The notes beneath the pieces were generated by a model. The model worked only from the letters and a program-made list of their open reading frames with translations. It ran no database searches and was not told the DNA's origin. Below, piece by piece: positions 51,222 to 60,548 of a stretch of DNA of 64,000 bases. The stretch lies in the NCBI GenBank assembly GCA_964508135.1, contig CAZDSU010000001.1, forward strand, positions 1 through 64,000, in the 5' to 3' direction. A program made the position numbers and the translations under genes. The stretch comes from UBA6168 sp964508135. GTDB lineage: Bacteria; Bacteroidota; Bacteroidia; Chitinophagales; Saprospiraceae. Within the stretch, counting starts at the first letter, position 1, and each line of letters opens with the position of its first letter.

Positions 51222-51821
51222 TTACTTCGATGCCAATGAGGAGTTTTCAAGCATTTCCTCCAACTCCGTGCTGTAATTGCGAGCGTAAGTGTAGTAAGCC
51301 ATGCCGCCCTTCGTGCCGAGGTCAACCATGCCGAGGTCGTTGCCCGGGTTGCTACCGTAGGAGTTTGGCGTCATGAACGGGTCGTACTCGTTGTTGAAAA
51401 GTGCGATTTGGCCATTGAAAGCTGCATCGGTAGTAAAGGTGAAGAGCAGTGTCTCTTCGTTAGGGAACAACTGGATACGAGGGTTGTCAACCACAAAACC
51501 AAAGGAGACATAAGATTTGTCGCTGGCTTCTGTCGGGGCATCAACACGTGCGTTCTCGACCCAAGTGCCAGCCAGGTTTTTGAAGTTGCTGTAAGCGAAG
51601 TTCGTTGGCGTAACCAACGTCACTTGGCCTGAGCCAGTCTGCGTCTTGCTGGTCGGTGAAATCGTGAAGTCGGGTTTTACGAAAACACCGTAGGTAACGT
51701 TATCGGAAAGGAGTTGGATTTTGAATTCGAGGCTGCTTTGGAAATCGGAAGACTGGGCAGAAACGATGCTCGTTGCGAAGAAGGCCAGCAGGCAGATTGT
51801 AAGTGTATTGAAAGTTCTCAT
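51222..51821 (-). CDS. Secreted hypothetical beta-rich protein
   Basis: A 199-residue protein with signal peptide (FNTLTICLLAFFATSIVSAQ). The mature part, SLEFKIQLLSDNVTYGVFVKPDFTISPTSKTQTGSGQVTLVTPTNF and ETLLFTFTTDAAFNGQIALFNNEYDPFMTPN, has beta-strand periodicity like a cohesin-type or adhesin module. No clear homology seen. It ends EEMLENSSLASK without a sorting tail. Confidence 0.65.
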   Translation of the reverse strand: MRTFNTLTICLLAFFATSIVSAQSSDFQSSLEFKIQLLSDNVTYGVFVKPDFTISPTSKTQTGSGQVTLVTPTNFAYSNFKNLAGTWVENARVDAPTEASDKSYVSFGFVVDNPRIQLFPNEETLLFTFTTDAAFNGQIALFNNEYDPFMTPNSYGSNPGNDLGMVDLGTKGGMAYYTYARNYSTELEEMLENSSLASK

Positions 51822-51998
51822 GTTCTAAAGTTTTTGTTCGATTGACTAACTAATTTCGTTCGATGGTACAAATATGCTCCCCGGTGTACCCTATTTTTTG
51901 CCCTTATTTCAAAAACTGTGACAAACAAAACGCACGAACTACGAACTGATTTTCAGTAAATACAGGAGGTTTTGCCAAAAAACCGTGAATAAGTCCTG

Positions 51999-52550
51999 TC
52001 AGGCTTTTTTCAAAAAGCCTAAAACTTCCCTTGCTTGGTTCAAGTGCCGCTCCTCGTGCGCCACGAGGATGTCGAATGCCTTGCCAATTTTATAAACAAT
52101 AAAGCGGTTGGCGGGCGAGGAAATCACCGTGCCGTCCTCCACCAAGTCGCTGCTCGCAGCTATTAATCCAGCTAGTTCCCGATGGTGGTCCACAAATACT
52201 TCTACGATGTCCCCCCACACCTCGCTCTGCTGCGGCTCCCAAACTGGAAAGGTCTTGATTTTCTTCTTCCGCTTCGGTTCCACGCCTTGAAGTATAAAAT
52301 CGCCGAACCAGTTGACGAGGAACGGTAACCTGCCCGTCCACGGCGTCCGGTAGGTACCCGCCCGAAGCTGCTCCACCACCGGGTAGTAGCTCTCGTTCAC
52401 CACTATAATATGGTCAATCACTTGCCCGATGCTCCAAGTCGTGGCGTTCGGCTTGCGGTTCAGTTCCTCGGCAGTGAGGCTGCCGAATTCGTCCGTGAAA
52501 GTCTTCGAGAGCTTTTCGAGTGCTGAAATCCAGCCATTATTTGTTTTCAT
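51999..52550 (-). CDS. DinB-family putative metal-dependent protein
   Basis: A 183-residue protein from the ATG at 52550 (MKTNNGWISALEKL). DinB/YfiT layout: a four-helix bundle with metal ligands in WSIGQVIDHIIVVNESYYP (His) and VAHEERHLNQAREVL (HxxxH-type). Such proteins are thiol transferases or unknown in function. Length is typical. Confidence 0.85.
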   Translation of the reverse strand: MKTNNGWISALEKLSKTFTDEFGSLTAEELNRKPNATTWSIGQVIDHIIVVNESYYPVVEQLRAGTYRTPWTGRLPFLVNWFGDFILQGVEPKRKKKIKTFPVWEPQQSEVWGDIVEVFVDHHRELAGLIAASSDLVEDGTVISSPANRFIVYKIGKAFDILVAHEERHLNQAREVLGFLKKA

Positions 52551-52622
52551 GCTTAAAATTGAATAGTGCCACATCCTAGCCAATACGCTAACCCGTCAAT
52601 CAGCCAATCAGCCAACTTGCCG

Positions 52623-55160
52623 TCAATTGACCAAAAACACCGCATTGCTGAACAACAATTTCCCCTCCTCCCAAAACGACCTAAACAGCGGATTGTCCAC
52701 CAAATAAACAACCTGTCCGCTGCCCTTCCGCTGCACGGCGAACACGGCGGAGTTCTTCAACTGCTTCTTCACGTTGGCTCCGATGAAGCCGAGCGACAGG
52801 TAATCCTCCTCCAAATAGCCCACGTTCCAGGCATCTTTCAGCAGGTCGTAGCGCAGGCTGCTCGTTTTCAACGAAAAATAATAGTCCTTCAGGCCAAGTG
52901 CAAGCGGGTGCGACTTGTCCATTTTCACCCGCACGACGGCACCGGGGTTGAAGTCGGAAATGCTGCTCCTGCTGCGGTCCTTGAACAGCGCTGTGCGGTG
53001 GTCGAGTGCAAGTCGGTCAGTTTCTGTCAGCATCGAATCCTTGTCCGCTGTCTTGGCGAACTTGGCCAGGTTGAAGCCTTTTTTCTCGGACAGTGCGGTG
53101 GTTGCATTGCCGATGGCTATGAGCTTGCCGCCGCCGGTCACCCAATCGCCCAGCTTTCCGAGCGTGGCATCTTCGAAGTCGAAACTGCCCTCTGGCAGCA
53201 CGAGCACGTTGAAATCCTTCAGTTCCATGCCCGAAAGCTGCCCTGCATCCACGATGGTGGCCGGGTAGCTGATGTCCTTGTCGAAGTAAAACCAGACCTG
53301 CCCGAACTCGTTGTTCCAGGTTTTTTCGCCCGAAAGCACCAGCACCTTAGGCGGACTGATGAGGCGCATCGCATCCGAGCCGAGGTCATGCCCGGTCTCC
53401 ACGAAGCCCGTCTGCACCGGCGTCACGGCGAGGTTCAGTCGGTTGGCAGCGTCCTGAACCGTCCTGTCGAAATCGGGATGCTTGCGGTTGTCGCCTTTCG
53501 TGACGACGAGCGTCCCGGCAGGCCAGTCCTTGCCATCTACCCTGAACGCCAACTCGGCGTAGCGGCACACCATGCCGTTTTTCACCACCTCAGCCAAAAA
53601 ACGGGCGGCATGCATCGAGTTCCATGGGACGAGGTAGGCGTAGGGCGTGGCCGCCGTCGTGTTGTTTTGCTTCGCAAAATCGTACCCCTGCTCTGCCGGG
53701 TCAATGCGCAGCCGGACGGCAAAAGCCTCCAGCCCGTGCGCATGGAGCAGCGACCACGCCGTGATGTCGTAGGTGTTGGAGTCCACCATAGCGGCCTCTG
53801 GTTCGAGCAGTATTTGCGCAAACATGCCCTTGGGCTGGTAGGCGCTCACCACAAGGTCGCCTTTGCCTACGGCAAATTTGGTGTCCGCCTTGCCAGTCGA
53901 GTAATCGTAGCCACTCAACCCAGTTGGCACCTTGCCCACCTTCCCGTAGCGGATGCCGAGGCGGTCAAGCACTTCGGTGAATGCCTTGATTTTCGCTGCT
54001 GGGTTCGTGCTTTTTACCACAAACGACTTGTACTCGCCCGGCGGGTTGCTGCTGGAGCGTTTGTAAAAATCGGCGAAGTTCTGCACCAGCTGCCCTGCGT
54101 TTTTAGAGGAAATCTCGACCGTGGAAAGCGCCGTGGCCTTGTGGTGCGCTACCCGGTCGTAGAGCGTGAGGGTGTCACCGTTTGGGATGTTGATGGCCCG
54201 GCCAGCGCCGATGCCGCCCTGCTCATAGGTCATGCCGATGGCGCCGTTGTAGCAGGGATAGGTGTCGCCGTAGCTGGGGTACAGCAGGTCGAAAACTTCC
54301 TTAGTAAAATAGAGCCAGCCGTTGCGGTCGAAGTATTTCGCATGGTTTTTACCGATTTCCACCTGAAAATCGGCTTGCCATTTCGACAAATATTGGTGGT
54401 AGGGCTGCGCTGCTGGCGGGAAGTAGTAAGAATCTGTGTAGCCCTGCTCGTGAATATCGGCCACCACGTGGGGCAGCCAGTCGTTGTAGATTTTCAAGCG
54501 GTTTTGGGTTTCCACCTGCGTGCTCCAGGCCCAGTCACGGTTTAGGTCAAAGAGGTACTGGTTCACCCGGCCACCGGGCCAAGGTTCGTCATGTTCTCTG
54601 GATGCGGGGTTGGGGTCGGGTAGGGCGGGGCTAGCTTGGCGATACCAATCGGTGTATCGGCTGTACCCATCGGGGTTCACGCTCGGCTCGATGAGCACAA
54701 CGGTGTTTTTGAGCCACTCAGAAGTCTCCAAATTCCTGGGGTTGGCGAGGTCGTAGAGCAGGGGCATGGACGCCTCGCTGCCCGCCGCCTCGTTTCCGTG
54801 TACACTCAGGCCGAGCCAGACAATGGTGATGGAGTTGGCGTTGTCGGCAGTACCGGGCAGGATGCCAGCGCTGCGCAGGTTGTTCTGCCGGATTTCTTCG
54901 ATGCGGCGCAGGTTCTCCGGCGAGCTGACGATGGCCAATATTTGTGTCCGCTGTTGGTTGGTGCGACCAAATTCCACAAGCTTCACCCGGTCGCTGTTGG
55001 CGGCCACGTGCTGGTAGTAGTCCACCAGCAAGCTGTGCTCGGTGAACTGGCTGCCGATTTTGTGGGGCAAAAACTCGTCGGGGGTGAGGATGCGTGATTG
55101 GGCACTGGTGGTCACTGCGAGGAGGATCAACAGGGCGAGCAAAGGAAGTTTTTTCAGCAT
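52623..55160 (-). CDS. Secreted M14 zinc carboxypeptidase
   Basis: An 845-residue protein with signal peptide (PLLALLILLAVTTSAQ). The catalytic domain (about 30-350) has WLGLSVHGNEAAGSEAS (zinc His and Glu), IEPSVNPDGYSRYT and WPGGRVNQYLFDLNRDWAW (substrate-binding Asn-Arg). HVVADIHEQGYTDSYYFPPA holds the second zinc His. The remaining ~490 residues form beta-rich and GATase1-like regions (VLVLPEGSFDF, GDWVTGGGKLIAIGNATTAL) of the kind found in M14 proteins of Bacteroidota. No T9SS tail seen. Divergent from the SDR gene. Confidence 0.9.
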   Translation of the reverse strand: MLKKLPLLALLILLAVTTSAQSRILTPDEFLPHKIGSQFTEHSLLVDYYQHVAANSDRVKLVEFGRTNQQRTQILAIVSSPENLRRIEEIRQNNLRSAGILPGTADNANSITIVWLGLSVHGNEAAGSEASMPLLYDLANPRNLETSEWLKNTVVLIEPSVNPDGYSRYTDWYRQASPALPDPNPASREHDEPWPGGRVNQYLFDLNRDWAWSTQVETQNRLKIYNDWLPHVVADIHEQGYTDSYYFPPAAQPYHQYLSKWQADFQVEIGKNHAKYFDRNGWLYFTKEVFDLLYPSYGDTYPCYNGAIGMTYEQGGIGAGRAINIPNGDTLTLYDRVAHHKATALSTVEISSKNAGQLVQNFADFYKRSSSNPPGEYKSFVVKSTNPAAKIKAFTEVLDRLGIRYGKVGKVPTGLSGYDYSTGKADTKFAVGKGDLVVSAYQPKGMFAQILLEPEAAMVDSNTYDITAWSLLHAHGLEAFAVRLRIDPAEQGYDFAKQNNTTAATPYAYLVPWNSMHAARFLAEVVKNGMVCRYAELAFRVDGKDWPAGTLVVTKGDNRKHPDFDRTVQDAANRLNLAVTPVQTGFVETGHDLGSDAMRLISPPKVLVLSGEKTWNNEFGQVWFYFDKDISYPATIVDAGQLSGMELKDFNVLVLPEGSFDFEDATLGKLGDWVTGGGKLIAIGNATTALSEKKGFNLAKFAKTADKDSMLTETDRLALDHRTALFKDRSRSSISDFNPGAVVRVKMDKSHPLALGLKDYYFSLKTSSLRYDLLKDAWNVGYLEEDYLSLGFIGANVKKQLKNSAVFAVQRKGSGQVVYLVDNPLFRSFWEEGKLLFSNAVFLVN

Positions 55161-55239
55161 AAAAATTTGGTGCGCTTCGGAAAGCGGTAATTGATGTCAG
55201 CAAAAGTAGAAAACCCCGCAAAATCCCCCCGTCAAACTT

Positions 55240-55247
55240 TAGCTTTG
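55240..55247 (+). promoter_or_regulatory. -7 element upstream of the SDR gene
   Basis: TAGCTTTG matches TAnnTTTG, 22 nt before the TTG start at 55270. No good -33 at the right distance. Confidence 0.45.
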
Positions 55248-55269
55248 CCCACAAACGAACAATTCCATT

Positions 55270-56040
55270 TTGGAAAAAATATTTCACAACAAAACCGTCA
55301 TTGTCACCGGTGCCGGCGTGGGCATCGGCTTCGAGATTGCCCGGCAATTGGCAGCGCAAGGTGCTGCCGTCGTGCTGAACGACCTCGATCCGGAACTTGC
55401 CGCTCGGGCTGCCGACCGCATTGCAGGGGAGGGTGGTAAAGTGTTGCCCGTGTCGGGCGATGTGAGCGACCTCGCTGTGTTGCAAAGCCTTGTAAACGAG
55501 GCAGTTGCACGGTTCGGTAGTCTCGAAATCGCCGTGGCTAATGCGGGCATCACCACCTACGGCGACTTCTTCGAGTACACGCCGGAAAGCTTCCAACAGC
55601 TCGTGGCGGTCAATTTACAGGGTAGCTTTTTCCTCGCCCAATTTGCCGCAAGGCAAATGAAAGCACAGGGCAATGGCGGACGAATCCTGTTCATGTCCAG
55701 CGTCACCGGGCACCAGTCGCATCGGCACCTGGCCACCTATGGCATGACCAAGGCCGGGCTTGAAATGCTCGCCCGTGGCCTCGTGCTGGAACTGGCCCCG
55801 CACCAAATCACCGTGAACGCCATCGCTCCGGGTGCCACGCTGACCGAGCGTACCCTCCACGACCCCGGCTACACCGAAACCTGGGAGCACCTTACCCCCA
55901 CCGGAAGGCCCGCTACCGTGGAAGACATTGCTCACGCCGCCTTGTTTTTGCTCTCGCCCCTGTCGGGGCAAATCACCGGGCAAACCCTCGTGGTGGACGG
56001 CGGTTGGACGGCAGTTAGTCCGCAGCCTTCGGAGGTATGA
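55270..56040 (+). CDS. Short-chain dehydrogenase/reductase
   Basis: A 256-residue classical SDR starting at TTG (MEKIFHNKTVIVTGAGVGIGFEIA). TGxxxGIG NAD(P)-binding motif, NAG in VANAGITTY, catalytic Ser region ILFMSSVTG, and YxxxK in ATYGMTKAGLE. PG motif in NAIAPGATLTERT. Substrate not predictable; Asp in LNDLDPE suggests NAD. The gene ends inside a GAGGTATG repeat just before the PNP gene. Confidence 0.88.
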   Translation: MEKIFHNKTVIVTGAGVGIGFEIARQLAAQGAAVVLNDLDPELAARAADRIAGEGGKVLPVSGDVSDLAVLQSLVNEAVARFGSLEIAVANAGITTYGDFFEYTPESFQQLVAVNLQGSFFLAQFAARQMKAQGNGGRILFMSSVTGHQSHRHLATYGMTKAGLEMLARGLVLELAPHQITVNAIAPGATLTERTLHDPGYTETWEHLTPTGRPATVEDIAHAALFLLSPLSGQITGQTLVVDGGWTAVSPQPSEV

Positions 56041-56054
56041 GGTATGGAGGTATG
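56032..56054. repeat. Short GAGGTATG tandem repeat at the SDR 3' end
   Basis: GAGGTATGAGGTATGGAGGTATG contains 8-mer units that supply the stop of the SDR gene. The reverse-complement repeat CATACCTC is at 57791-57820. Confidence 0.75.
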
Positions 56055-56106
56055 CGAGCGGCTGCCGCATTCATCATTTCACCATTTATCATTAATCATT
56101 AGCAAA

Positions 56107-56958
56107 ATGCTGTACGAACAAATACAAGCCGCCGCCGCCTTTCTCCGCACCAAAACCGATTTTCAGCCGAAGGTAGGCATCATCCTCGGCACTGGCCTGA
56201 GTGGGCTGGCCAATGAAATCGAAGTCGTAGAAGCTATTGATTATCAAGCGATTCCGCATTTTTCGACGTCAACCGTCAAAGGCCATGCGGGCAAGTTGAT
56301 TTTTGGAAAATTGGCCGGCGCAAACGTCGTGGCGATGGCCGGACGCTTCCACTTCTACGAGGGCTACACCATGCAGCAGGTCACCTTTCCCGTGCGGGTG
56401 ATGAAGGCGCTGGGCGTGGATACGCTGATGGTTTCCAATGCGGCGGGCAGCGTCAATGCCGAAATCGAGGCAGGTGACCTCGTGTTCATTCGGGACCATA
56501 TCAACCTGCACCCCGACAACCCGCTGCGTGGTTCCAACGACGAGCGCTTGGGCGTCCGTTTCCCTGACATGCTCCATGCCTACGACCCGGCGCTGCTCGA
56601 CCTGGCCTCGGATATTGCGCAAGCAAACGGCATCCGCTCCCACCGGGGCGTGTACGTGGCCCTGCAAGGCCCCAACCTCGAAACGCCTGCCGAGTACGAG
56701 TTCATGCACCGCATCGGGGCGGACGTGGTGGGCATGAGCACCGTGCCGGAGGTGCTGGTTGCCCGACATGCCGGGATGCGGGTCTTTGCGGTGTCGGTGG
56801 TGTCGAACAAGAGCTACCCGATTTCCGCCATTCAAGGTACCTCGCACGATGAGATTCTCGCAGCAGTGGGCAGGGCGTCGGCAAGGCTGTCGCTGGTGGT
56901 GATGAAAATGCTTGGGAAATTGGGGAGTGAACCTTCGATTTCCAAGCTACATGCGTGA
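56107..56958 (+). CDS. Purine nucleoside phosphorylase (trimeric, PNP-I)
   Basis: A 283-residue protein from the ATG at 56107 (MLYEQIQAAAAFLRTKTDF). An in-frame upstream ATG would translate a repeat. Family motifs: VGIILGTGLSGLA (phosphate loop), AMAGRFHFYEGYTMQQVTFPVRVMKALG, VSNAAGSVN and GVYVALQGPNLETPAEYEFMHRIGADVVGMSTVPEV (base binding Glu). It phosphorolyses inosine and guanosine. Confidence 0.94.
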   Translation: MLYEQIQAAAAFLRTKTDFQPKVGIILGTGLSGLANEIEVVEAIDYQAIPHFSTSTVKGHAGKLIFGKLAGANVVAMAGRFHFYEGYTMQQVTFPVRVMKALGVDTLMVSNAAGSVNAEIEAGDLVFIRDHINLHPDNPLRGSNDERLGVRFPDMLHAYDPALLDLASDIAQANGIRSHRGVYVALQGPNLETPAEYEFMHRIGADVVGMSTVPEVLVARHAGMRVFAVSVVSNKSYPISAIQGTSHDEILAAVGRASARLSLVVMKMLGKLGSEPSISKLHA

Positions 56959-57155
56959 CTCTTCGATTTCTAATTTTCACTCCCCCTGCTGTGTTTATCG
57001 TTTATTTTACGATGTTTGCAGAATAACGGGGCCGTCCCCTGAACGAGCGGTGACTTTCCGTCATTTTACACTCTGAATTTCAGCACAAGGGCGCATGGCT
57101 GGATTTGTCCGCATCGCCGTTGTGATATTTCATCAAAACAAAAAAACATTTGACA

Positions 57156-57740
57156 ATGAGACCTGTCGTCATCCTTGTGATCGCAATTTTCGGCTTGATA
57201 GTCGCATTTTCAGGCTGCAATTCCTACAATCGCTTTGTTACCAAGGATACTGCCGTAGAGCAGTCTTGGGGCAACGTGCAGAGCGCCTACCAGCGCCGTG
57301 CGGACCTCGTGCCCAACCTCGTGGAAACCGTGAAGGGCGCTGCCAACTTTGAGCAGTCCACTTTAACGGGCGTGGCAGAGGCAAGGGCCAAGGCCACCAG
57401 CATCCAAGTGGACCCGACCAACCTCACACCTGAGAAATTGGCCGAATTTCAAAATGCGCAGAGCGGGCTTTCGCAGGCCATCGGCAGGTTGTTGATGGTC
57501 ACGGAAAACTACCCCGAACTGCGGGCTACCGAGTCTTTCAAGGAGCTTCAAGCACAGTTGGAAGGCACCGAAAACCGCATCAAGGTGGAGCGTGACAAGT
57601 TCAACGCCACTGTTGCCGAATACAATACGGCGGTACGCAAATTTCCGGCTAACTTCTGGGCGGGCATCTTTGGCTTTGACAAAAAAGGCACTTTTGAAGC
57701 CGACCAAGGCGCTCAAAACGCCCCGAAAGTACAATTCTAA
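57156..57740 (+). CDS. LemA family protein
   Basis: A 194-residue protein from the ATG at 57156 (MRPVVILVIAIFGLIVAFSGCNSYN; the Cys may be lipidated). LemA signature VEQSWGNVQSAYQRRADLVPNLVETVKGAANFEQSTLTGVAEARAKA, with YPELRATESFKELQAQLEGTENRIKVERDKFNATVAEYNTAVRKFPANFWAGIFGFDKKGTFEAD. It is followed by two TPM genes, the usual operon. Role in envelope unknown. Confidence 0.93.
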   Translation: MRPVVILVIAIFGLIVAFSGCNSYNRFVTKDTAVEQSWGNVQSAYQRRADLVPNLVETVKGAANFEQSTLTGVAEARAKATSIQVDPTNLTPEKLAEFQNAQSGLSQAIGRLLMVTENYPELRATESFKELQAQLEGTENRIKVERDKFNATVAEYNTAVRKFPANFWAGIFGFDKKGTFEADQGAQNAPKVQF

Positions 57741-57790
57741 ACAAGGTCTGAGACATGGGGTATGGAGGTTTGCGAAGCGCATTGCCTTAA

Positions 57791-57820
57791 CATACCTCAT
57801 ACCTCATACCTCATACCTCC
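57791..57820. repeat. CATACCTC tandem repeat
   Basis: Nearly four copies of the 8-mer CATACCTC, ending 3 nt before the TPM gene. GGGGTATGGAGG at 57757-57768 is in opposite orientation, so a hairpin is possible. Its reverse complement is at 56032. Confidence 0.8.
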
Positions 57821-57823
57821 TCA

Positions 57824-58255
57824 ATGATAGATTTCTTCTCAAAAGACGAAGAAGCCCGTATCGTGCAGACCATCTCGGAGGCAGAGCGGCAGACCTCTGG
57901 CGAAATCAGGGTACACATGGAGCGAGACTACGAGGGTACCATCCTTGGTGCGGCTACCCGCACGTTTTTTGCGCTCGGCATGGATCGTACCAAGGACCGC
58001 AACGGGGTGCTGATTTTCATCTCGCCGCCTAGGCATGACTTCGCCATATTCGGCGACCGGGGCATCAACGCTGTCGTTCCGCCCCATTTTTGGGAAGAGG
58101 TGAGAAACGTGATGCAACAAAATTTCCGGCAGGGCATGTTCGCCGAGGGTGTTTGCCAAGGCGTAAAAATGGCGGGCGAGAAACTCCAAGCCTTTTTCCC
58201 TTGGACGGACGGAGACAAAAATGAGCTGTCGGATGAGATTTCTTACGGGAAATGA
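57824..58255 (+). CDS. TPM-domain protein without signal peptide
   Basis: A 143-residue protein. The TPM phosphatase-like pattern is present: IVQTISEAERQTSGEIRVHMERDYEG, RNGVLIFISPPRHDFAIFGDRGINAVVPPHFWEEV, MAGEKLQAFFP. The absence of a signal peptide or membrane helix places it in the cytoplasm, unlike the next gene. Middle gene of LemA-TPM-TPM. Confidence 0.88.
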   Translation: MIDFFSKDEEARIVQTISEAERQTSGEIRVHMERDYEGTILGAATRTFFALGMDRTKDRNGVLIFISPPRHDFAIFGDRGINAVVPPHFWEEVRNVMQQNFRQGMFAEGVCQGVKMAGEKLQAFFPWTDGDKNELSDEISYGK

Positions 58256-58300
58256 GAGTTTGAGAGTTTGAGGGTTTGAGAGATTGAGGATTTGAGAGAG
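58251..58300. repeat. GAGAGTTTGAGGGTTTGAG-type short repeats
   Basis: About five 8-mer units of TTTGAGAG/TTTGAGGG occupy the gap between the two TPM genes and overlap the stop of the first. Confidence 0.75.
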
Positions 58301-58322
58301 ATACCCATTCCAAAATTGAAAA

Positions 58323-59102
58323 ATGAAAATTTTCTTCAAAAATATTGCCCTGTTTTCCCTGCTTTTGCTACCGATTTTTACGGCAGCAAAAGAAGTGCCT
58401 CCAGCTCCCAACCCACCTCGGTTGGTCAGCGATTTTGCAGGTATTCTAAGCAGCGAGGAGGTACAGGCATTGGAGCAAAAACTGACGGCCTACGACGACT
58501 CTACCTCCACGCAAATCGCCGTGGTCATTGAGGAAACGCTAGATGGGGACGATGTTTTTGACTACTCGCTCCGGCTGGCAACGGCTTGGGGCATTGGCCG
58601 GGAGGGCAAGAACAACGGCATCCTCATCTATGTCGCCATCTCCGACCGCAAACTCTGGATTCAGACAGGCTACGGCACGGAGGGCTTCCTGCCCGATGCC
58701 CTTGCCAAGCGCATCATCGAGCGCATCATCACCCCCAATTTCCGTAGCCAGAACTACTATCAGGGCCTGAACCTGGCCACCGATGCCATTATCCAACTTG
58801 GCAATGGTGAGTACATTAACGAAGATGCCGGGCAAGAAGGCAATCTTCCCTTCCCTGTCATCCTGATTTTCTTGATAATTTTTATCGTAATCATTATCAT
58901 CATCAGCAAGGGCGGCAAAGGTGGCGGTTACAATCGTCAGGGCCGCTATGATTCCGGTGGGGGCGGCTGGGTCATCTTTGGGCCAGGCTTCGGCGGCGGC
59001 GGCAGCAGTGGCGGCGGTGGATGGGGCGGCGGCGGTGGTGGCGGCTTCGGCGGCTTCGGTGGCGGTGGGTTTGGGGGTGGCGGTGCCGGGGGGAGTTGGT
59101 AG
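58323..59102 (+). CDS. TPM-domain membrane protein, glycine-rich tail
   Basis: A 259-residue protein. Signal peptide (IALFSLLLLPIFTAAKE), TPM domain (about 30-160: RLVSDFAGILSSEEVQALEQKLTAYDDSTSTQIAVVIEETLDGD, NGILIYVAISDRKLWIQTGYGTEGFLPDALAKRIIERIITPNFRSQNYYQGLNLATDAI), a transmembrane helix (FPVILIFLIIFIVIIIII) and a Gly-rich tail. YgcG/Psb32 type. Last gene of the operon. Confidence 0.9.
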   Translation: MKIFFKNIALFSLLLLPIFTAAKEVPPAPNPPRLVSDFAGILSSEEVQALEQKLTAYDDSTSTQIAVVIEETLDGDDVFDYSLRLATAWGIGREGKNNGILIYVAISDRKLWIQTGYGTEGFLPDALAKRIIERIITPNFRSQNYYQGLNLATDAIIQLGNGEYINEDAGQEGNLPFPVILIFLIIFIVIIIIISKGGKGGGYNRQGRYDSGGGGWVIFGPGFGGGGSSGGGGWGGGGGGGFGGFGGGGFGGGGAGGSW

Positions 59103-59112
59103 GGTTAAGTTT

Positions 59113-59278
59113 GCAGTTCGACAGTGGGCAGTTGGCAGTCAGTTTGACAGTTGTTTAGCAGCACACTCGTAGAAACGAAAATGGGTAGCATTTTAAAGGA
59201 ATGCTACCCATTTTCATTTTACCAGCGTCAAGACTAGAAGACTGCTGGCTGACTGCCAACTGCCCACTGTCGAACTGC
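59113..59278. repeat. Nested inverted repeat, outer 30-bp perfect
   Basis: Arms 59113-59142 and 59249-59278 are exact reverse complements. Their unit (CAGTGGGCAGTTGGCAGTCA) is the same 20-mer as in trpE at 8459-8478. The inner part carries a terminator hairpin. Confidence 0.93.
59177..59215. terminator. Terminator between TPM operon and convergent gene
   Basis: Perfect 16-bp stem (GAAAATGGGTAGCATT) around a 7-nt loop, between an operon ending at 59102 and a convergent gene ending at 59299. A T-rich tail (CATTTTAC) follows on plus and A-rich on minus. Confidence 0.75.
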
Positions 59279-59298
59279 CAACTTGAAAAAACTGCAAA

Positions 59299-60339
59299 CT
59301 ATTTTTTCACCACCGTATCCTCCAACCGATTCGCCATACGCTGGATGGCATCAATGATGTTGTCCAATTGCGGCGGGTAGTCCACGTACTTGATGCCGAG
59401 GTTGTCTTGGCCCCAGATGGCGATGGTCACCATTTTTTTATGCTCACCGTATGTGATGGCGAGGCGCAGTGGGATGGGCGTTGGTTTGCCGCCCTTGCGT
59501 TTTTGGCAGCGCTGGTCAGGACAGTCGTAGGCTCGGTCAAAGTTGAAAAAACCTTGTTTCAGCACGTAATCGGCAAACATCTCCAGCTCTTGACGAGGTA
59601 TGTTTTTCTTGGTGACAAGGAGGCCATTGTGTACGCTGTGAAACTCCTTGATGAGGCGACCGTCAGTTTTTATTTGGATAAAATCCTTGAGCACGGGGTC
59701 AATGCCGCCATAGTATCCGCCACCGATAAGCTCCACGCTGATGTACGTTGGGGGAGGGGCGGCGGGCGTTTCAGGCTTGCGGTTCTTACGTTTCAGCATG
59801 GCCAGCCAGTCCTTCTTTTTCTTATTTTTGCCAATGCCAGCACCACGTTGCGAGCTATCGCCGTCGGCCTCAACGAGCACTTCGGGCAGCTCGTTGGCCG
59901 GCTTCACGAAGGGGGCGTCCTTGCTGTCCACCCGCACAAAGTGGTACTGGTACCTGCCCTTGCTGTTCTTTTGCGTGAATTCCAGCACCAGCAAGGATTT
60001 GTTCAGTTGCACAATCTCAAATTTGTTGACGTGCTGGAAGCTGTAAAAAAGCGACCGCCCGTTCAGGCTCCAATTGCCACGGGTGAGCTTGCCGTTGAGG
60101 AACTCCTGGTAGGTATAGTCGTAGCGGAAGTAGAGGAAAAACTCGTAGGCTTTGTCGGCCTTGTGGATGATGGTGTTGGACTCGGCGTGCAGGGTGTACG
60201 TGTACCGCCATTTCGACTCAACAAACAGCCGTTCGTCTGGCCCATTGAACACAGCCCCAGCCTCCTGTGCGGTTAATTGCATGAAAAAGGTAGAGAAAAG
60301 GCCAATTACTGCCATTCGCCACCAAATTGCATTTCTCAT
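59299..60339 (-). CDS. Hypothetical secreted protein
   Basis: A 346-residue protein from the ATG at 60339 (MRNAIWWRMAVIGLFSTFFMQLTAQEAG, signal peptide). The body is beta-rich (WRYTYTLHAESNTI, YQEFLNGKLTRGNWSLNGRSLFYSFQHVNKFEIVQL, GRYQYHFVRVDSKD). A basic linker follows (KNKKKKDWLAMLKRKNRKPE), then a second domain (YISVELIGGGYYGGIDPVLKDFIQIKTDGRLIKEFHSVHNGLLVTKK). CPDQRCQ may be redox. No family recognised. Convergent with the TPM operon. Confidence 0.65.
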   Translation of the reverse strand: MRNAIWWRMAVIGLFSTFFMQLTAQEAGAVFNGPDERLFVESKWRYTYTLHAESNTIIHKADKAYEFFLYFRYDYTYQEFLNGKLTRGNWSLNGRSLFYSFQHVNKFEIVQLNKSLLVLEFTQKNSKGRYQYHFVRVDSKDAPFVKPANELPEVLVEADGDSSQRGAGIGKNKKKKDWLAMLKRKNRKPETPAAPPPTYISVELIGGGYYGGIDPVLKDFIQIKTDGRLIKEFHSVHNGLLVTKKNIPRQELEMFADYVLKQGFFNFDRAYDCPDQRCQKRKGGKPTPIPLRLAITYGEHKKMVTIAIWGQDNLGIKYVDYPPQLDNIIDAIQRMANRLEDTVVKK

Positions 60340-60548
60340 GGTAAAATGATTTGTCAGTAATAATCGGGGGGAACATTGCAAAAAGTTAACCACGTTAACT
60401 TCCGCAAATTATATGATAAAATTTAGTAGAGCAAATTTGAGGCAAAACTTAACAATCAGGGCGGGGTAAAACAGAAAAATTATTGCTTTTGCGCTGTGCT
60501 TTCAGCAAAAACTGCTCCTGAAATGATGTGCCCATTGAAACTTGCCTT

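Noticed and set aside
52566..54545. 659-codon frame opposite the M14 peptidase
   Set aside because: It is the mirror of the peptidase coding sequence and has no recognisable motif or start signal.
56044..56106. Longer start of the nucleoside phosphorylase from ATG 56044
   Set aside because: The added residues come from the GGTATGAG repeat and are not in the family. ATG 56107 matches the usual N-terminus.
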